Shown here piece by piece: positions 7,757-14,352 of a stretch of DNA of 25,089 nt. Both the position numbers and the translations under genes were made by a program. Under the pieces are notes generated by a model. It saw only the letters and a list, made by a program, of their open reading frames with translations, was not told the DNA's origin and made no database searches. Source of the stretch: a virus. How positions within the stretch are numbered: the stretch's first letter is position 1; each line of letters opens with the position of its first letter. Location: positions 1 through 25,089 of the IMG/VR virus record IMGVR_UViG_3300042946_001446; one strand, written 5' to 3'.

Positions 7757-8234
7757 CGGACAGTATGCTCTTTCGGCGATCCTCGGTCATGTCGCCGTGC
7801 CAGATGCGCATATCGTCATCGAGTTCGGTGATCTGCGCGTCCACGTCTTTCAAAGGGATGCCGATGTCCTCTGGGTCGATATCGACGTGGTTGCCTAGTT
7901 CCACCCGCAGAATGGCCCCTTCGCCCGCGAGGAACTTCAGCATCGCCCGGTGGTATTCGTAGTCCCGCGCTGAAGGCTCCTTTTTTAGCATCTGACGATC
8001 CTCGATCTGTCGGAACATTCCGACGAGGGTATACCAAGTCGAGAGACGGCGGAGCAGATGGATGCGCCTCTCGGCCAGTTCGCGCTCGATCTGCGTGATC
8101 AGCATCATCGCGGGCACCCAATCCGTCGGATCTACGTTGTAGTCCTTGTGCCCAAAAAGCTCAGGGTGGTCTTTTGCGGCGGGCATCGAGGGAGGCGGAC
8201 CTGCAAAACCTACCGCGGGCCGGGCGCTTTTCAA
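7734..8234 (-). CDS. Hypothetical protein, 166 residues
   Basis: Family unknown. The N-terminal 30 residues are Pro/Ala-rich. The middle is helical (ITQIERELAERRIHLLRRLS, then YTLVGMFRQIEDR). The C-terminal third is acidic (VDIDPEDIGIPLKDVDAQIT, then LDDDMRIWHGDMTEDRR). No membrane segment or metal site is obvious. The first start in frame is TTG at 8234, whose TTGA overlaps the stop of the secreted-protein gene; ATG at 8186 would remove 16 residues. The tight overlap with both neighbours puts it in the repressor operon. Confidence 0.6.
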   Translation of the reverse strand: MKSARPAVGFAGPPPSMPAAKDHPELFGHKDYNVDPTDWVPAMMLITQIERELAERRIHLLRRLSTWYTLVGMFRQIEDRQMLKKEPSARDYEYHRAMLKFLAGEGAILRVELGNHVDIDPEDIGIPLKDVDAQITELDDDMRIWHGDMTEDRRKSILSDVFGSAE

Positions 8235-8863
8235 TTCCCCTTTTTGGGCGGGACTCCCGTCTGCCGGACTACCGGCGTAGGGATCGGCGTGGGGGCTACA
8301 GGAATGCTGTCTTTGGCGGCCAGCGCTTCCTCACGTAGCGTCGTCCACCGGGGGATGGTGCGCTGTGCGCCCATCACAGTCGTGAAGCTGAATGTCCCCA
8401 CTTTCCACGCACGCCCCTGCCACAGGTCGCCATCCACCTTGCCTTCAAAGTCGCCCGCCAAAAAGACCTCGCCAAAATGCTCCTGCGCCGAGGTTGCAGT
8501 GCCGACCCAAGCAGTGCAAAGCGCTCCTCCCTCTACAATCTGCTTGATGCGGATCGTAAGCGGCCTCGACCTGGCAGAAAGCATCTGCTCCGTCGCGGCC
8601 TCTGCCTTCTCTCGCTCCTGACTGTCCTTCGCTGCAAAGTAAGCTTCGCGGTCGTAGGCCACGCCGAGTTGATCGCGCTGTGCCTCGGTGAGTGACCCGA
8701 GGTCCACGGAAGCGAGGCCCTCGGAGTGGGTAAGGCTCGCCCGGGAAGCCGTCGTGCTGCTGACCTTCACATCTTTGAGCACCGTGCCGTCGGGGAGGGT
8801 GAAATCCATTGCCGATGCGCATGCGGCGAAGCCAAGCGCGAGCGCGAGAGCGGCGGCCTTCAT
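8231..8863 (-). CDS. Secreted protein of host type, co-operonic with the repressor
   Basis: This 210-residue protein has a clean signal peptide (MKAAALALALGFAACASA, cleavage probably before MDF). The mature start DFTLPDGTVLKDVKV...LTHSEGLASVDLGSL is a pattern I associate with short periplasmic proteins of Verrucomicrobiota. The middle (EQMLSARSRPLTIRIKQIVE, GEVFLAGDFEGKVDGDLWQG) looks like strands of a small beta domain, and the tail is Pro-rich (APTPIPTPVVRQTG). Its ATG overlaps the repressor stop (ATGA), so it should be made in the lysogen. A role in superinfection exclusion or lysogenic conversion is inference from location and export. Confidence 0.72.
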   Translation of the reverse strand: MKAAALALALGFAACASAMDFTLPDGTVLKDVKVSSTTASRASLTHSEGLASVDLGSLTEAQRDQLGVAYDREAYFAAKDSQEREKAEAATEQMLSARSRPLTIRIKQIVEGGALCTAWVGTATSAQEHFGEVFLAGDFEGKVDGDLWQGRAWKVGTFSFTTVMGAQRTIPRWTTLREEALAAKDSIPVAPTPIPTPVVRQTGVPPKKGN

Positions 8864-9324
8864 GGGCTGACGATGCGCGGAAGTTGGTTCTGAGCGCGGC
8901 GGCGGATTTCACTGAGGTAAGGGAGGATCGTCTCGACCTTCGCAATCCGCTTCCGCGGATTGTCGTCACCTTTAAGTGAGGACCACCACTCGTCGATCAT
9001 CTCGTGCAGATCAGCGTCGGTCATCGTGGCCAATGTGCCCGGCGGCCCCCCGGCAATTTGCTCGTCCACGCTCGGGCCTGCGGGATCTCCTTCGCCGGTG
9101 AGAAGCCATTGAACGCTCACGTTCAATGCGGCAGCAGCTTTTGCCGCTTTGTCGGTTTCTGCGGAACTGCCATCCAGCCACCTGCCGATGGACGTGTGCG
9201 AAGTGCCGATCTTCTTTGCCAGCGACGAGTTTGATTCGCCGGCCGCTTCCATAGCAGAACGGAGGCGTTCAGAGAAAGTGCGTAGCCGTTCACTTTTTTC
9301 TTGCCGCTGCACGATTCCGTTCAT
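8860..9324 (-). CDS. XRE-family phage repressor (cI-like, no LexA-type peptidase)
   Basis: This 154-residue protein has an N-terminal helix-turn-helix (about residues 18-75: FSERLRSAMEAAG...SSLAKKIGTSHTSIGRWLDG...ALNVSVQWLLTGEG), the usual signature of cI-like repressors. The remainder is Pro/Gly linker plus a helical C-terminus (DLHEMIDEWWSSLKGDD; KVETILPYLSEIRRRA) probably used for oligomerisation. It has no S24 peptidase domain, so RecA-stimulated self-cleavage is unlikely. It is divergent from the Ner-like gene with only 11 bp between ATGs. GAACG-N4-CGTTC dyads lie over its 5' end. GTG at codon 5 is an alternative start. Confidence 0.85.
   Translation of the reverse strand: MNGIVQRQEKSERLRTFSERLRSAMEAAGESNSSLAKKIGTSHTSIGRWLDGSSAETDKAAKAAAALNVSVQWLLTGEGDPAGPSVDEQIAGGPPGTLATMTDADLHEMIDEWWSSLKGDDNPRKRIAKVETILPYLSEIRRRAQNQLPRIVSP
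9107..9128. promoter_or_regulatory. Perfect 22-bp palindrome, putative intragenic operator
   Basis: CATTGAACG (9107-9115) and CGTTCAATG (9120-9128) are perfect inverted copies around CTCA. The core GAACG-N4-CGTTC has the same build as the dyads at 9257-9322 beside the divergent starts. It lies within the repressor coding sequence, so it could be an auxiliary operator for looping; chance within coding DNA is not excluded. Confidence 0.45.
9257..9322. promoter_or_regulatory. Putative three-site operator array of the lysis-lysogeny switch
   Basis: There are three 14-bp dyads: GAACG-gagg-CGTTC (9257-9270, perfect), gtgCG-tagc-CGTTC (9278-9291, degenerate left half) and GcACG-attc-CGTTC (9309-9322, one mismatch). 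The centres are 21 and 31 bp apart, about two and three helical turns, so the proteins would line up on one face. The array spans the start of the repressor and ends 14 bp before the Ner-like ATG. The expected binders are the XRE repressor and the Ner-like protein. No convincing -35/-10 pair was found. Confidence 0.55.
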
Positions 9325-9335
9325 ACCTTGCACGC

Positions 9336-9575
9336 ATGTTGACACGGAACGAGGCGCGGCGCGAACTAAAAAACAAGGGCTGGAGCCAGCGGAAGGCCGC
9401 GGAGGCCCTTGGAGTGAGCTTGGGGCACTTGGCCAAAGTGCTCTGCGGGGATCGGGACAGCCGCCGCGTGCGGCTGGCCATTGAGGCTCTGCCTGAGAGT
9501 CCCGAAGGCCGCCGGATGAGCGGCTTCGCGGTGAAGACCTACCGGCCTGGGAAGAATGCAGGAGGATGCAAGTGA
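9336..9575 (+). CDS. Ner/Cro-like small helix-turn-helix regulator
   Basis: This 79-residue protein is divergent from the repressor and opens the rightward early operon, the position of ner in Mu. The helix-turn-helix is at about residues 13-38 (KGWSQRKAAEALGVSLGHLAKVLCGDR), a typical XRE pair of helices, followed by a short basic tail. It should shut down early transcription or oppose the repressor. No Shine-Dalgarno site precedes the ATG. TTGACA lies at 9339-9344 within the gene without a good -10. Confidence 0.72.
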   Translation: MLTRNEARRELKNKGWSQRKAAEALGVSLGHLAKVLCGDRDSRRVRLAIEALPESPEGRRMSGFAVKTYRPGKNAGGCK

Positions 9576-9790
9576 AGATTGCACACCGCCTCCGCCTCGC
9601 TGCGATCCAATCGCGGCGTGATCGCGCCGAGATCGGGACGCTGAGGGCGGGCATCGGCTACGCCCATGGGGTCATCACGAAGGACGCCGCCCTAAAGCAC
9701 CGAAGTCTCTGCACCATGCTCGTGGAGATTTGCGCTTTGCGGGTCGCCGACAACGAACTGGCCGCGGCCACATGGGGGACCAGCAAGTGA
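9572..9790 (+). CDS. Small early protein, hypothetical
   Basis: A 72-residue product of no family I recognise, rich in Ala, Arg and Ile. GTG at 9572 is preferred over ATG 9566 because AGGAGG (9560-9565) stands six bases before the GTG but directly against the ATG, and because GTG overlaps the Ner-like stop as GTGA. The sequence starts VKIAHRLRLAAIQSRRDRAE and looks helical. It lies second in the early operon, where Mu has small non-essential genes. Confidence 0.6.
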   Translation: MKIAHRLRLAAIQSRRDRAEIGTLRAGIGYAHGVITKDAALKHRSLCTMLVEICALRVADNELAAATWGTSK

Positions 9791-10002
9791 GGGACAAAAC
9801 CTCCCCCGAGGGCGCCCTGCGCCCGCACGCCCTCACGCTGCTGAAAAACGCGGCGGCGAACTTGGAAATTCTCCACCTGCACCCCGAACAAGTGCAGCCG
9901 CTGCGGTTCACCGAGATCGCGGCCTACCGGACGCTGCTCAACCGCGTGGCCCACGCCGCCACCGAACTCTGCGCGGACTTGGACGACCGCCGCGAGGACT
10001 GA
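9787..10002 (+). CDS. Small early protein, hypothetical
   Basis: A 71-residue helical protein (ALTLLKNAAANLEILHLHPE; EIAAYRTLLNRVAHAATELC) without recognised motif. GTG at 9787 overlaps the preceding stop as GTGA, as elsewhere in this phage; ATG 9772 in the same frame is the alternative. It is the last short gene before the antisense gene at 10046-10534. Confidence 0.6.
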   Translation: MRDKTSPEGALRPHALTLLKNAAANLEILHLHPEQVQPLRFTEIAAYRTLLNRVAHAATELCADLDDRRED

Positions 10003-10045
10003 TCCATGCAAGGCACACACCACACCAGCGAGATAGAGGCGCGGT

Positions 10046-10534
10046 TCACAGGTCTAGCGCGCGAGTTAAATCGGCATCTCCCGGCAATCCCTGTTCATCC
10101 CATGCGAGAGCTAAGCCGAGTGCTCTCATCGCGCCTTCAAGCAGAGAGCGCTCGCCCTCTGCCATCGCAGGCCAGCGGAACCCCAGAATGAAAACGCCCT
10201 CGATGCGATTTCTCATGGACTCGTCGGCATACACGGCCTCCGCCGACATCCAGACGCTGGGCGAAATGAATACCCCCTCCGTTGGGCGGCCGTGCTCCTC
10301 GAACACATCGCGGGCAAAGGCGGCGAGTTCCGCGGCAGTCCAAGCGGCAGGAGATCGGGCAGCCAGATGCTTGCCAAGGAAGCAGCCGGATTCCACGTCC
10401 ATCATCACAAGAGCCTGGCAGCCATCGGTGTGGCCGCCCGCCGCAAGAGGAACCGAATACGGAAGAAACAGGCCGCCGCAGGCAAACCACCGCCGCTTGC
10501 TGACGTGCCGGAACAAGGAATCGGGCGTCTCCAT
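10046..10534 (-). CDS. Antisense-oriented hypothetical protein, RNase H-like in outline
   Basis: This 162-residue protein lies against the direction of the early operon. The middle reads CQALVMMDVESGCFLGKHLA, then AAFARDVFEEHGRPTEGVFI. This is the beta-hairpin plus 'long helix, HGxP, strand' outline of RNase H-like folds (integrase cores, DUF6930-like proteins), but only the first Asp is kept; a catalytic Asp is not seen at the end of the next strand (FISPS). The sequence is natural-looking with several Trp and Cys, which is why I prefer it over the plus-strand readings. Its codon use is less GC-rich than the transposase. It is probably a moron gene with its own promoter; function unknown. 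Confidence 0.68.
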   Translation of the reverse strand: METPDSLFRHVSKRRWFACGGLFLPYSVPLAAGGHTDGCQALVMMDVESGCFLGKHLAARSPAAWTAAELAAFARDVFEEHGRPTEGVFISPSVWMSAEAVYADESMRNRIEGVFILGFRWPAMAEGERSLLEGAMRALGLALAWDEQGLPGDADLTRALDL

Positions 10535-10574
10535 GCTCCGCTTTTAGCCACCTCCCCACACGAACACCACCTCT

Positions 10575-11423
10575 ATGCCACACCTCAAGACATCCGCCCG
10601 CCTCGACCGCACGCCCAAAGCCGCCAGCGCCGCCGACTCCGCCATCCTGATGCTCCCCCCGAAGACTCTCAGCGTTCACGAACTCCTCGCCGACGTGCCT
10701 TGCTGGACGGACGGCAGCGAGGACATGCAGTCCTTGGCGGCCGACATCGCGGCGCGGGGAATCGACCAGCCAATCATCGTGACTCAGGGAGACGGCGCGT
10801 TTCTGGTGATCGATGGTCGCCACCGTCTGCGCGCCGCCTGCCTCGCCGGCCTGTCAGAGGTCCCCGTTGTGGTGCGCGATGAAGGCCAAGCCTTGGAGAT
10901 TATCCTCGGGTCGCTCACCCAGCGCCGCCACTTCAACAAGGGCGCCCTAGCTTACCTCTGCTATCCGGTCCTCGAGGCCGCCACGCATGCTTCCAGCGGT
11001 CGGCCGCAGAAATCGTCGCCTCAGGCGACTATTTCGGCTGAGGAGGCCTGCGCACGCTTCGGATTTAGTCGGGACAGCTACTTCAGGGCCGCGAAAGCCC
11101 ACGAGATCTTCCGCCGCCGGCCGGATCTACGGGAGCACTTCGAGCCGCTGATCCTGACCGGTCAGGTCGGCCTCGGCGCGGCCATCGCGGGATGCGCCGG
11201 CCACGATGCGACCAAGGGGCAGGCCCGCAACACGCAGCCGCCCGAGCAGCTCCTGCTTGCCGGCTTCGAGGTCATCGAGGTGCGCTTCCGCGCCTGGGAC
11301 AAGCTCGAAGGCACCGCCCGCCGCGTCGTCACCGACCGCGCCATCGAGACGGTCATGGGCCTCCCCGAAGAGGTCCAAGAATCCATCGCCCGCGCCCTGC
11401 GGGCCGCACGGAGGGCGGCATGA
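10575..11423 (+). CDS. ParB/Srx-fold nuclease-domain protein upstream of transposase
   Basis: This 282-residue protein has a ParB-like N-terminal domain: SVHELLADVPCWTDGSEDMQ, SLAADIAARGIDQPIIVTQ, then AFLVIDGRHRLRAACLAGL with the GxHR signature at residues 81-84, and VPVVVRDEGQALEIILGSL. ParB boxes of this type bind CTP in ParB proper. A helix-turn-helix-like segment follows (ISAEEACARFGFSRDSYFRA, about 150-172) and then a helical C-terminus. The end overlaps transposase A by ATGA. In a transposing phage it could act as a DNA-binding regulator or help position DNA; the partner is unknown. Confidence 0.8.
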   Translation: MPHLKTSARLDRTPKAASAADSAILMLPPKTLSVHELLADVPCWTDGSEDMQSLAADIAARGIDQPIIVTQGDGAFLVIDGRHRLRAACLAGLSEVPVVVRDEGQALEIILGSLTQRRHFNKGALAYLCYPVLEAATHASSGRPQKSSPQATISAEEACARFGFSRDSYFRAAKAHEIFRRRPDLREHFEPLILTGQVGLGAAIAGCAGHDATKGQARNTQPPEQLLLAGFEVIEVRFRAWDKLEGTARRVVTDRAIETVMGLPEEVQESIARALRAARRAA

Positions 11424-13306
11424 TTCTCGAAGCCCCCGCAACAGAGGACAGGAGCGCGGGCGTCCCGCCCGCATTGTCGGCCGAAGCGGGCGAGACGCCC
11501 GCGCTCCCTTCCGAGGCTCAGATGCCCGGCATCATCCCGCCGCAGGCCATGGAGCGCTATGACGCCGTGCGCAAGGTCGAGGCCCTGGCCAAGACCCGCG
11601 GGCTTTCCATCGCCGCCGCCTGCGGCGAGGCCGGCGTGCCGCGGGCCTCGTTCGAGCGCTGGCGCACGCGCATGGCCCAGGGGGGCATCGAGGCGCTGGC
11701 CGACAACTACGCCAACTGCGGGCGCAAGCCGCTGGCCACGCTCGACGAGCAGGAGCTGCAGATCGCCCGCGGCCTCTACGTCCAGACCGGCAGCGCCACC
11801 GCCGCCCTGCGCATCCTCGCCTCGCGCCCCGAGTGCCGCGAGGAGACGGCCGAGGCCATCACCAAGCGCCGCCGCAGCAAGCACACCATCACGCCGACCC
11901 TCCGCGGCCAGATCGCGGCGGTTCCGCAGGCCGTGCGCGACTGGCACAAGTCGCCCACGCGCGTGCAGCGCGAGCAGTTCATCACCCCGCGCACCCTCGG
12001 CTACCTCGGCGCGGACGGCCGCGAGGCTCCGCTGCTCCCGGGCCAGCTCTTCGAGCGCGACGACATGTCGAACAACTTCCTCTTCTGGGTCGAGTGGCCA
12101 TGGGGCGGTGACCCGTGCTCAGACAAATTCGGCGTGCGCCTCGCCCGCGGCCAGAACCTCCTCGCCCTCGACGCCGGCAGCCTGCGCTTCCTCTCGTTCG
12201 AGCTGCTCGTGCGCCTGCGCGACAGCTACCGCGCGGACGACATCTGGCAGTGGGTCGGCTCGACCTACCGCGACCTCGGCATCCCCGAGATCGGCGAGCG
12301 CTGGGAGCGCGGCATCTGGACCGCGAACAAGCTCCACGGCATCCCGATCGAGGCCGGCCACACCGACAACGACGTGCGCCTCGGCGGCCTCCGCGCCCTC
12401 GGCCGCCGGGTCGTCACCAGCCAGAGCCCGACCACCAAGATCATCGAAAACCGCTTCCGCTACCTGCAGCGGGTCTGCACGGACATCCCCGGCCAGATCG
12501 GCGCGCGGCGCGGCGAGATGGAGGCGGTCAACAAGCTCTGGACCGCCTGCCGCGAAGGCCGCCGCGACCCGCGGGACCACTTCCCGAGCTACGCCCAGGT
12601 CACGGCCGCCCTCGAGGCCAAGCTCCAGTGGTGCAACGCCGAGCCGGTCGAGGGCGCCCTCTACCAGGGCATCCCGAACGAGATCTGGCAGCGCGAGGGC
12701 GGCGACCAGCGCCTCATCAAGCTCGCCCCCGAGCAGTCCTACCTTTTCAGCCGCGACCTCCGCCGCGTCACCGTCACCAAGGGCCACGCCCTGGTGCGCC
12801 GCACCGAGCCCGACGGCCGCCGCCTCGGCTGGTGGTTCCACCACGAGGATCTGTGGCGCCACGAGGGCGTGAAAGTCGCCCTCTATCTCGACGACCAATG
12901 CGCCGAGGCCGGCGCCACCGCCGTGATCGCCGAGGGCCGCGAGGTCGGCAAGGTGATCGGCCACTGCGCGCTTGTCCAGGGCTGCCCGCAATTCGCGCTC
13001 GGCCTGCCCGATGGCGAGGACACCCGCGGCAGCGACGCCCTGGCCCGCCGGCGCGACTTTACCACCGCCGTGCGCAGCGAATACCGCGCGCTCGGCCTGC
13101 GCCACACCGTGGCCCGGAGCAGCCGCGCGGCGACCAGCAAGGCCCGCGCCGAAATTTCCACGGGGGATGGAAACCGCGGCGGAGGGGCGGGTCTCACCGC
13201 CCCCCGCCGCGCGATCCCCGCGGACACCTACGACGAGGCGGCCGAGCTGGCCCACGTGGAGGCCGCGGAGGCCGCCATGCGCGCCACCGGAAGCCTCATC
13301 ACCTGA
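11420..13306 (+). CDS. Mu A-type DDE transposase
   Basis: This 628-residue protein should cut and join phage ends during integration and replicative transposition. An N-terminal helix-turn-helix is at about 62-95 (SIAAACGEAGVPRASFERWR). The RNase H-fold core includes D215 (FERDDMSNNFLFWV), LLALDAGSLRFLSFELLVRL (247-266), then GERWERGIWTANK (292-304) and E343 (TTKIIENRFRYLQ). A beta-barrel C-terminal domain follows (GHALVRR...GWWFHHEDLW...GVKVALYLDD). The second catalytic Asp expected in the 'DNG' strand reads Glu (E296). Residues 11-31 come from a palindromic repeat. The C-terminal tail (HVEAAEAAMRATGSLIT) may contact the B ATPase. ATG overlaps the ParB-like stop (ATGA). Confidence 0.92.
   Translation: MILEAPATEDRSAGVPPALSAEAGETPALPSEAQMPGIIPPQAMERYDAVRKVEALAKTRGLSIAAACGEAGVPRASFERWRTRMAQGGIEALADNYANCGRKPLATLDEQELQIARGLYVQTGSATAALRILASRPECREETAEAITKRRRSKHTITPTLRGQIAAVPQAVRDWHKSPTRVQREQFITPRTLGYLGADGREAPLLPGQLFERDDMSNNFLFWVEWPWGGDPCSDKFGVRLARGQNLLALDAGSLRFLSFELLVRLRDSYRADDIWQWVGSTYRDLGIPEIGERWERGIWTANKLHGIPIEAGHTDNDVRLGGLRALGRRVVTSQSPTTKIIENRFRYLQRVCTDIPGQIGARRGEMEAVNKLWTACREGRRDPRDHFPSYAQVTAALEAKLQWCNAEPVEGALYQGIPNEIWQREGGDQRLIKLAPEQSYLFSRDLRRVTVTKGHALVRRTEPDGRRLGWWFHHEDLWRHEGVKVALYLDDQCAEAGATAVIAEGREVGKVIGHCALVQGCPQFALGLPDGEDTRGSDALARRRDFTTAVRSEYRALGLRHTVARSSRAATSKARAEISTGDGNRGGGAGLTAPRRAIPADTYDEAAELAHVEAAEAAMRATGSLIT
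11451..11507. repeat. 57-bp imperfect palindrome inserted in frame in transposase N-terminus
   Basis: GGAGCGCGGGCGTC (11451-11464) is perfectly inverted at 11494-11507. After one mismatch, CGCCCGC (11466-11472) pairs with GCGGGCG (11486-11492); the loop is 13 bases. It encodes transposase residues around RSAGVPPALSAEAGETPALP. The 'AGVPPAL...GETPALP' translation is one I recall from dispersed palindromic repeats in Verrucomicrobiota. Confidence 0.75.
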
Positions 13307-13330
13307 ACCACACCAAGAAAGAGCACCCAC

Positions 13331-13366
13331 ATGAACGAGCAAAACAACCCACGGAGGGCCGCGTAG
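13331..13366 (+). other. Eleven-codon mini-ORF ahead of the B ATPase
   Basis: ATG at 13331 opens an 11-codon frame (MNEQNNPRRAA) that stops at TAG 13364-13366, three bases before the B start. It contains the GGAGG that could serve B at a spacing of about 11. It could be a short leader coupling transposase and B expression, or chance. Confidence 0.25.
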
Positions 13367-13368
13367 CC

Positions 13369-14352
13369 ATGGCCCCGAACCTCCTCGCCACCCGCGACGC
13401 CGCCGAGCTGCGCGAACTCGGCCAGAAGATCCGCGCCTGGCAGACCGAGCGCGGCCTCAGCGACACCGCCATGGTCAAGCGCTTCGGCGGCCTCGGCAGC
13501 ACGAAGACCTACACCCGCGTCCATGCCGGCGACCTCGCCGAGCTGGATCTCGACCGCCAACTCGCCAACTACCGCGCCGTCTGGGCGCTCCTCGAGAGCG
13601 TCGAGGGCGGCGACGAGCGCGGCGAGGAACTCTACGACGACCTCAGCCCCGTCGTGCAGCTCAAGCGCGCCGTCTTCGACGTGTTCCGTCAGACCGGCAA
13701 CGCCCGCTTCGTCCTCATGGAAGGCGACACCGGCCTGGGCAAGAGCAAGGCCCGCGGCCTCCTCATCGAGAAATACGGCCAGCGCCTCCTCTGGGTCGAG
13801 GCCACCGAGGTGTGGAACGACTCCCCGGGTGCCTTCCTCGCCGCCGTCATGGTCGCCCTCGGCATCCGCGAGGTGCCCCAGATGGCCGTCGAGCGGCTCA
13901 ACCGCGTGCTGGCCCGCCTCAACGAGACCCGCGTGTGCCTCATCGTGGACGAGCTGCACCACGCCGGCCCGCGGATCTTGAACACCCTCAAGACCATCCT
14001 CAACCAGAGCCCCGGCGAAGTCGTCGGCCTGGCCATGCCCACCCTCTGGCGCCGCATCGAGCGCGAGGCCTACGAGGAGGTCCGCCAGCTCACCGGCAAC
14101 CGCCTGGCCGAGCGCATCAAGCTCGCCCTGCGCGAGAGCGACGTGGCCAAGCTCATCACCCGCCGCGTGCCGGAGGCCTCCGACACCGTGAAAGAGGCCA
14201 CGCGCCTCCTCATGGACCGCGCCCCGCGCTACGGCAACCTCGCCTTCGTCTCGGCCGTTTGCTCCCGCGTGGCCGAGCTGGCCGAAGGCCACGACGGCCC
14301 CGACCTCGAGACCTGGGGCACCGCGATCAGCCAGGAGGTGGCACGCCGATGA
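13369..14352 (+). CDS. Mu B-type AAA+ ATPase, target-DNA selector for transposition
   Basis: This 327-residue protein is the partner of transposase A: it binds target DNA as an ATP-dependent filament and activates strand transfer. The N-terminal helix-turn-helix region (about 10-60, LSDTAMVKRFGGLGSTKTYT) matches the Mu B N-domain. Walker A is GDTGLGKS at 119-126 and Walker B is LIVDE at 191-195 followed by LHHAG. The C-terminal helical domain has LAERIKLALRESDVAKLITRRV and ends YGNLAFVSAVCSRVAELAEG. Length is in line with Mu B (312). Its stop overlaps the next gene by ATGA. Confidence 0.93.
   Translation: MAPNLLATRDAAELRELGQKIRAWQTERGLSDTAMVKRFGGLGSTKTYTRVHAGDLAELDLDRQLANYRAVWALLESVEGGDERGEELYDDLSPVVQLKRAVFDVFRQTGNARFVLMEGDTGLGKSKARGLLIEKYGQRLLWVEATEVWNDSPGAFLAAVMVALGIREVPQMAVERLNRVLARLNETRVCLIVDELHHAGPRILNTLKTILNQSPGEVVGLAMPTLWRRIEREAYEEVRQLTGNRLAERIKLALRESDVAKLITRRVPEASDTVKEATRLLMDRAPRYGNLAFVSAVCSRVAELAEGHDGPDLETWGTAISQEVARR

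Noticed and set aside
9339-9344. TTGACA as -35 box of an early promoter
   Set aside because: It lies inside the Ner-like coding sequence and no acceptable -10 follows at 16-18 bp.
10006-10547. Plus-strand ORFs of 61 and 119 residues joined by ATGA, the first with GAGGA upstream
   Set aside because: They lie almost wholly opposite the minus gene 10046-10534, whose sequence is far more protein-like; the 119-residue reading is Ser/Arg-rich. The short first one could still be real.
12115-13368. Long Arg/Pro-rich plus-strand frame extending upstream of the B start
   Set aside because: It is the other-frame reading of the transposase gene in GC-rich DNA; only the part from ATG 13369 has the ATPase motifs.
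12119-14292. Long open minus-strand frames (407 and 354 codons) opposite A and B
   Set aside because: Ala/Gly/Asp-rich shadows caused by high GC3 of the coding strand; no motifs, and A/B identity is certain.
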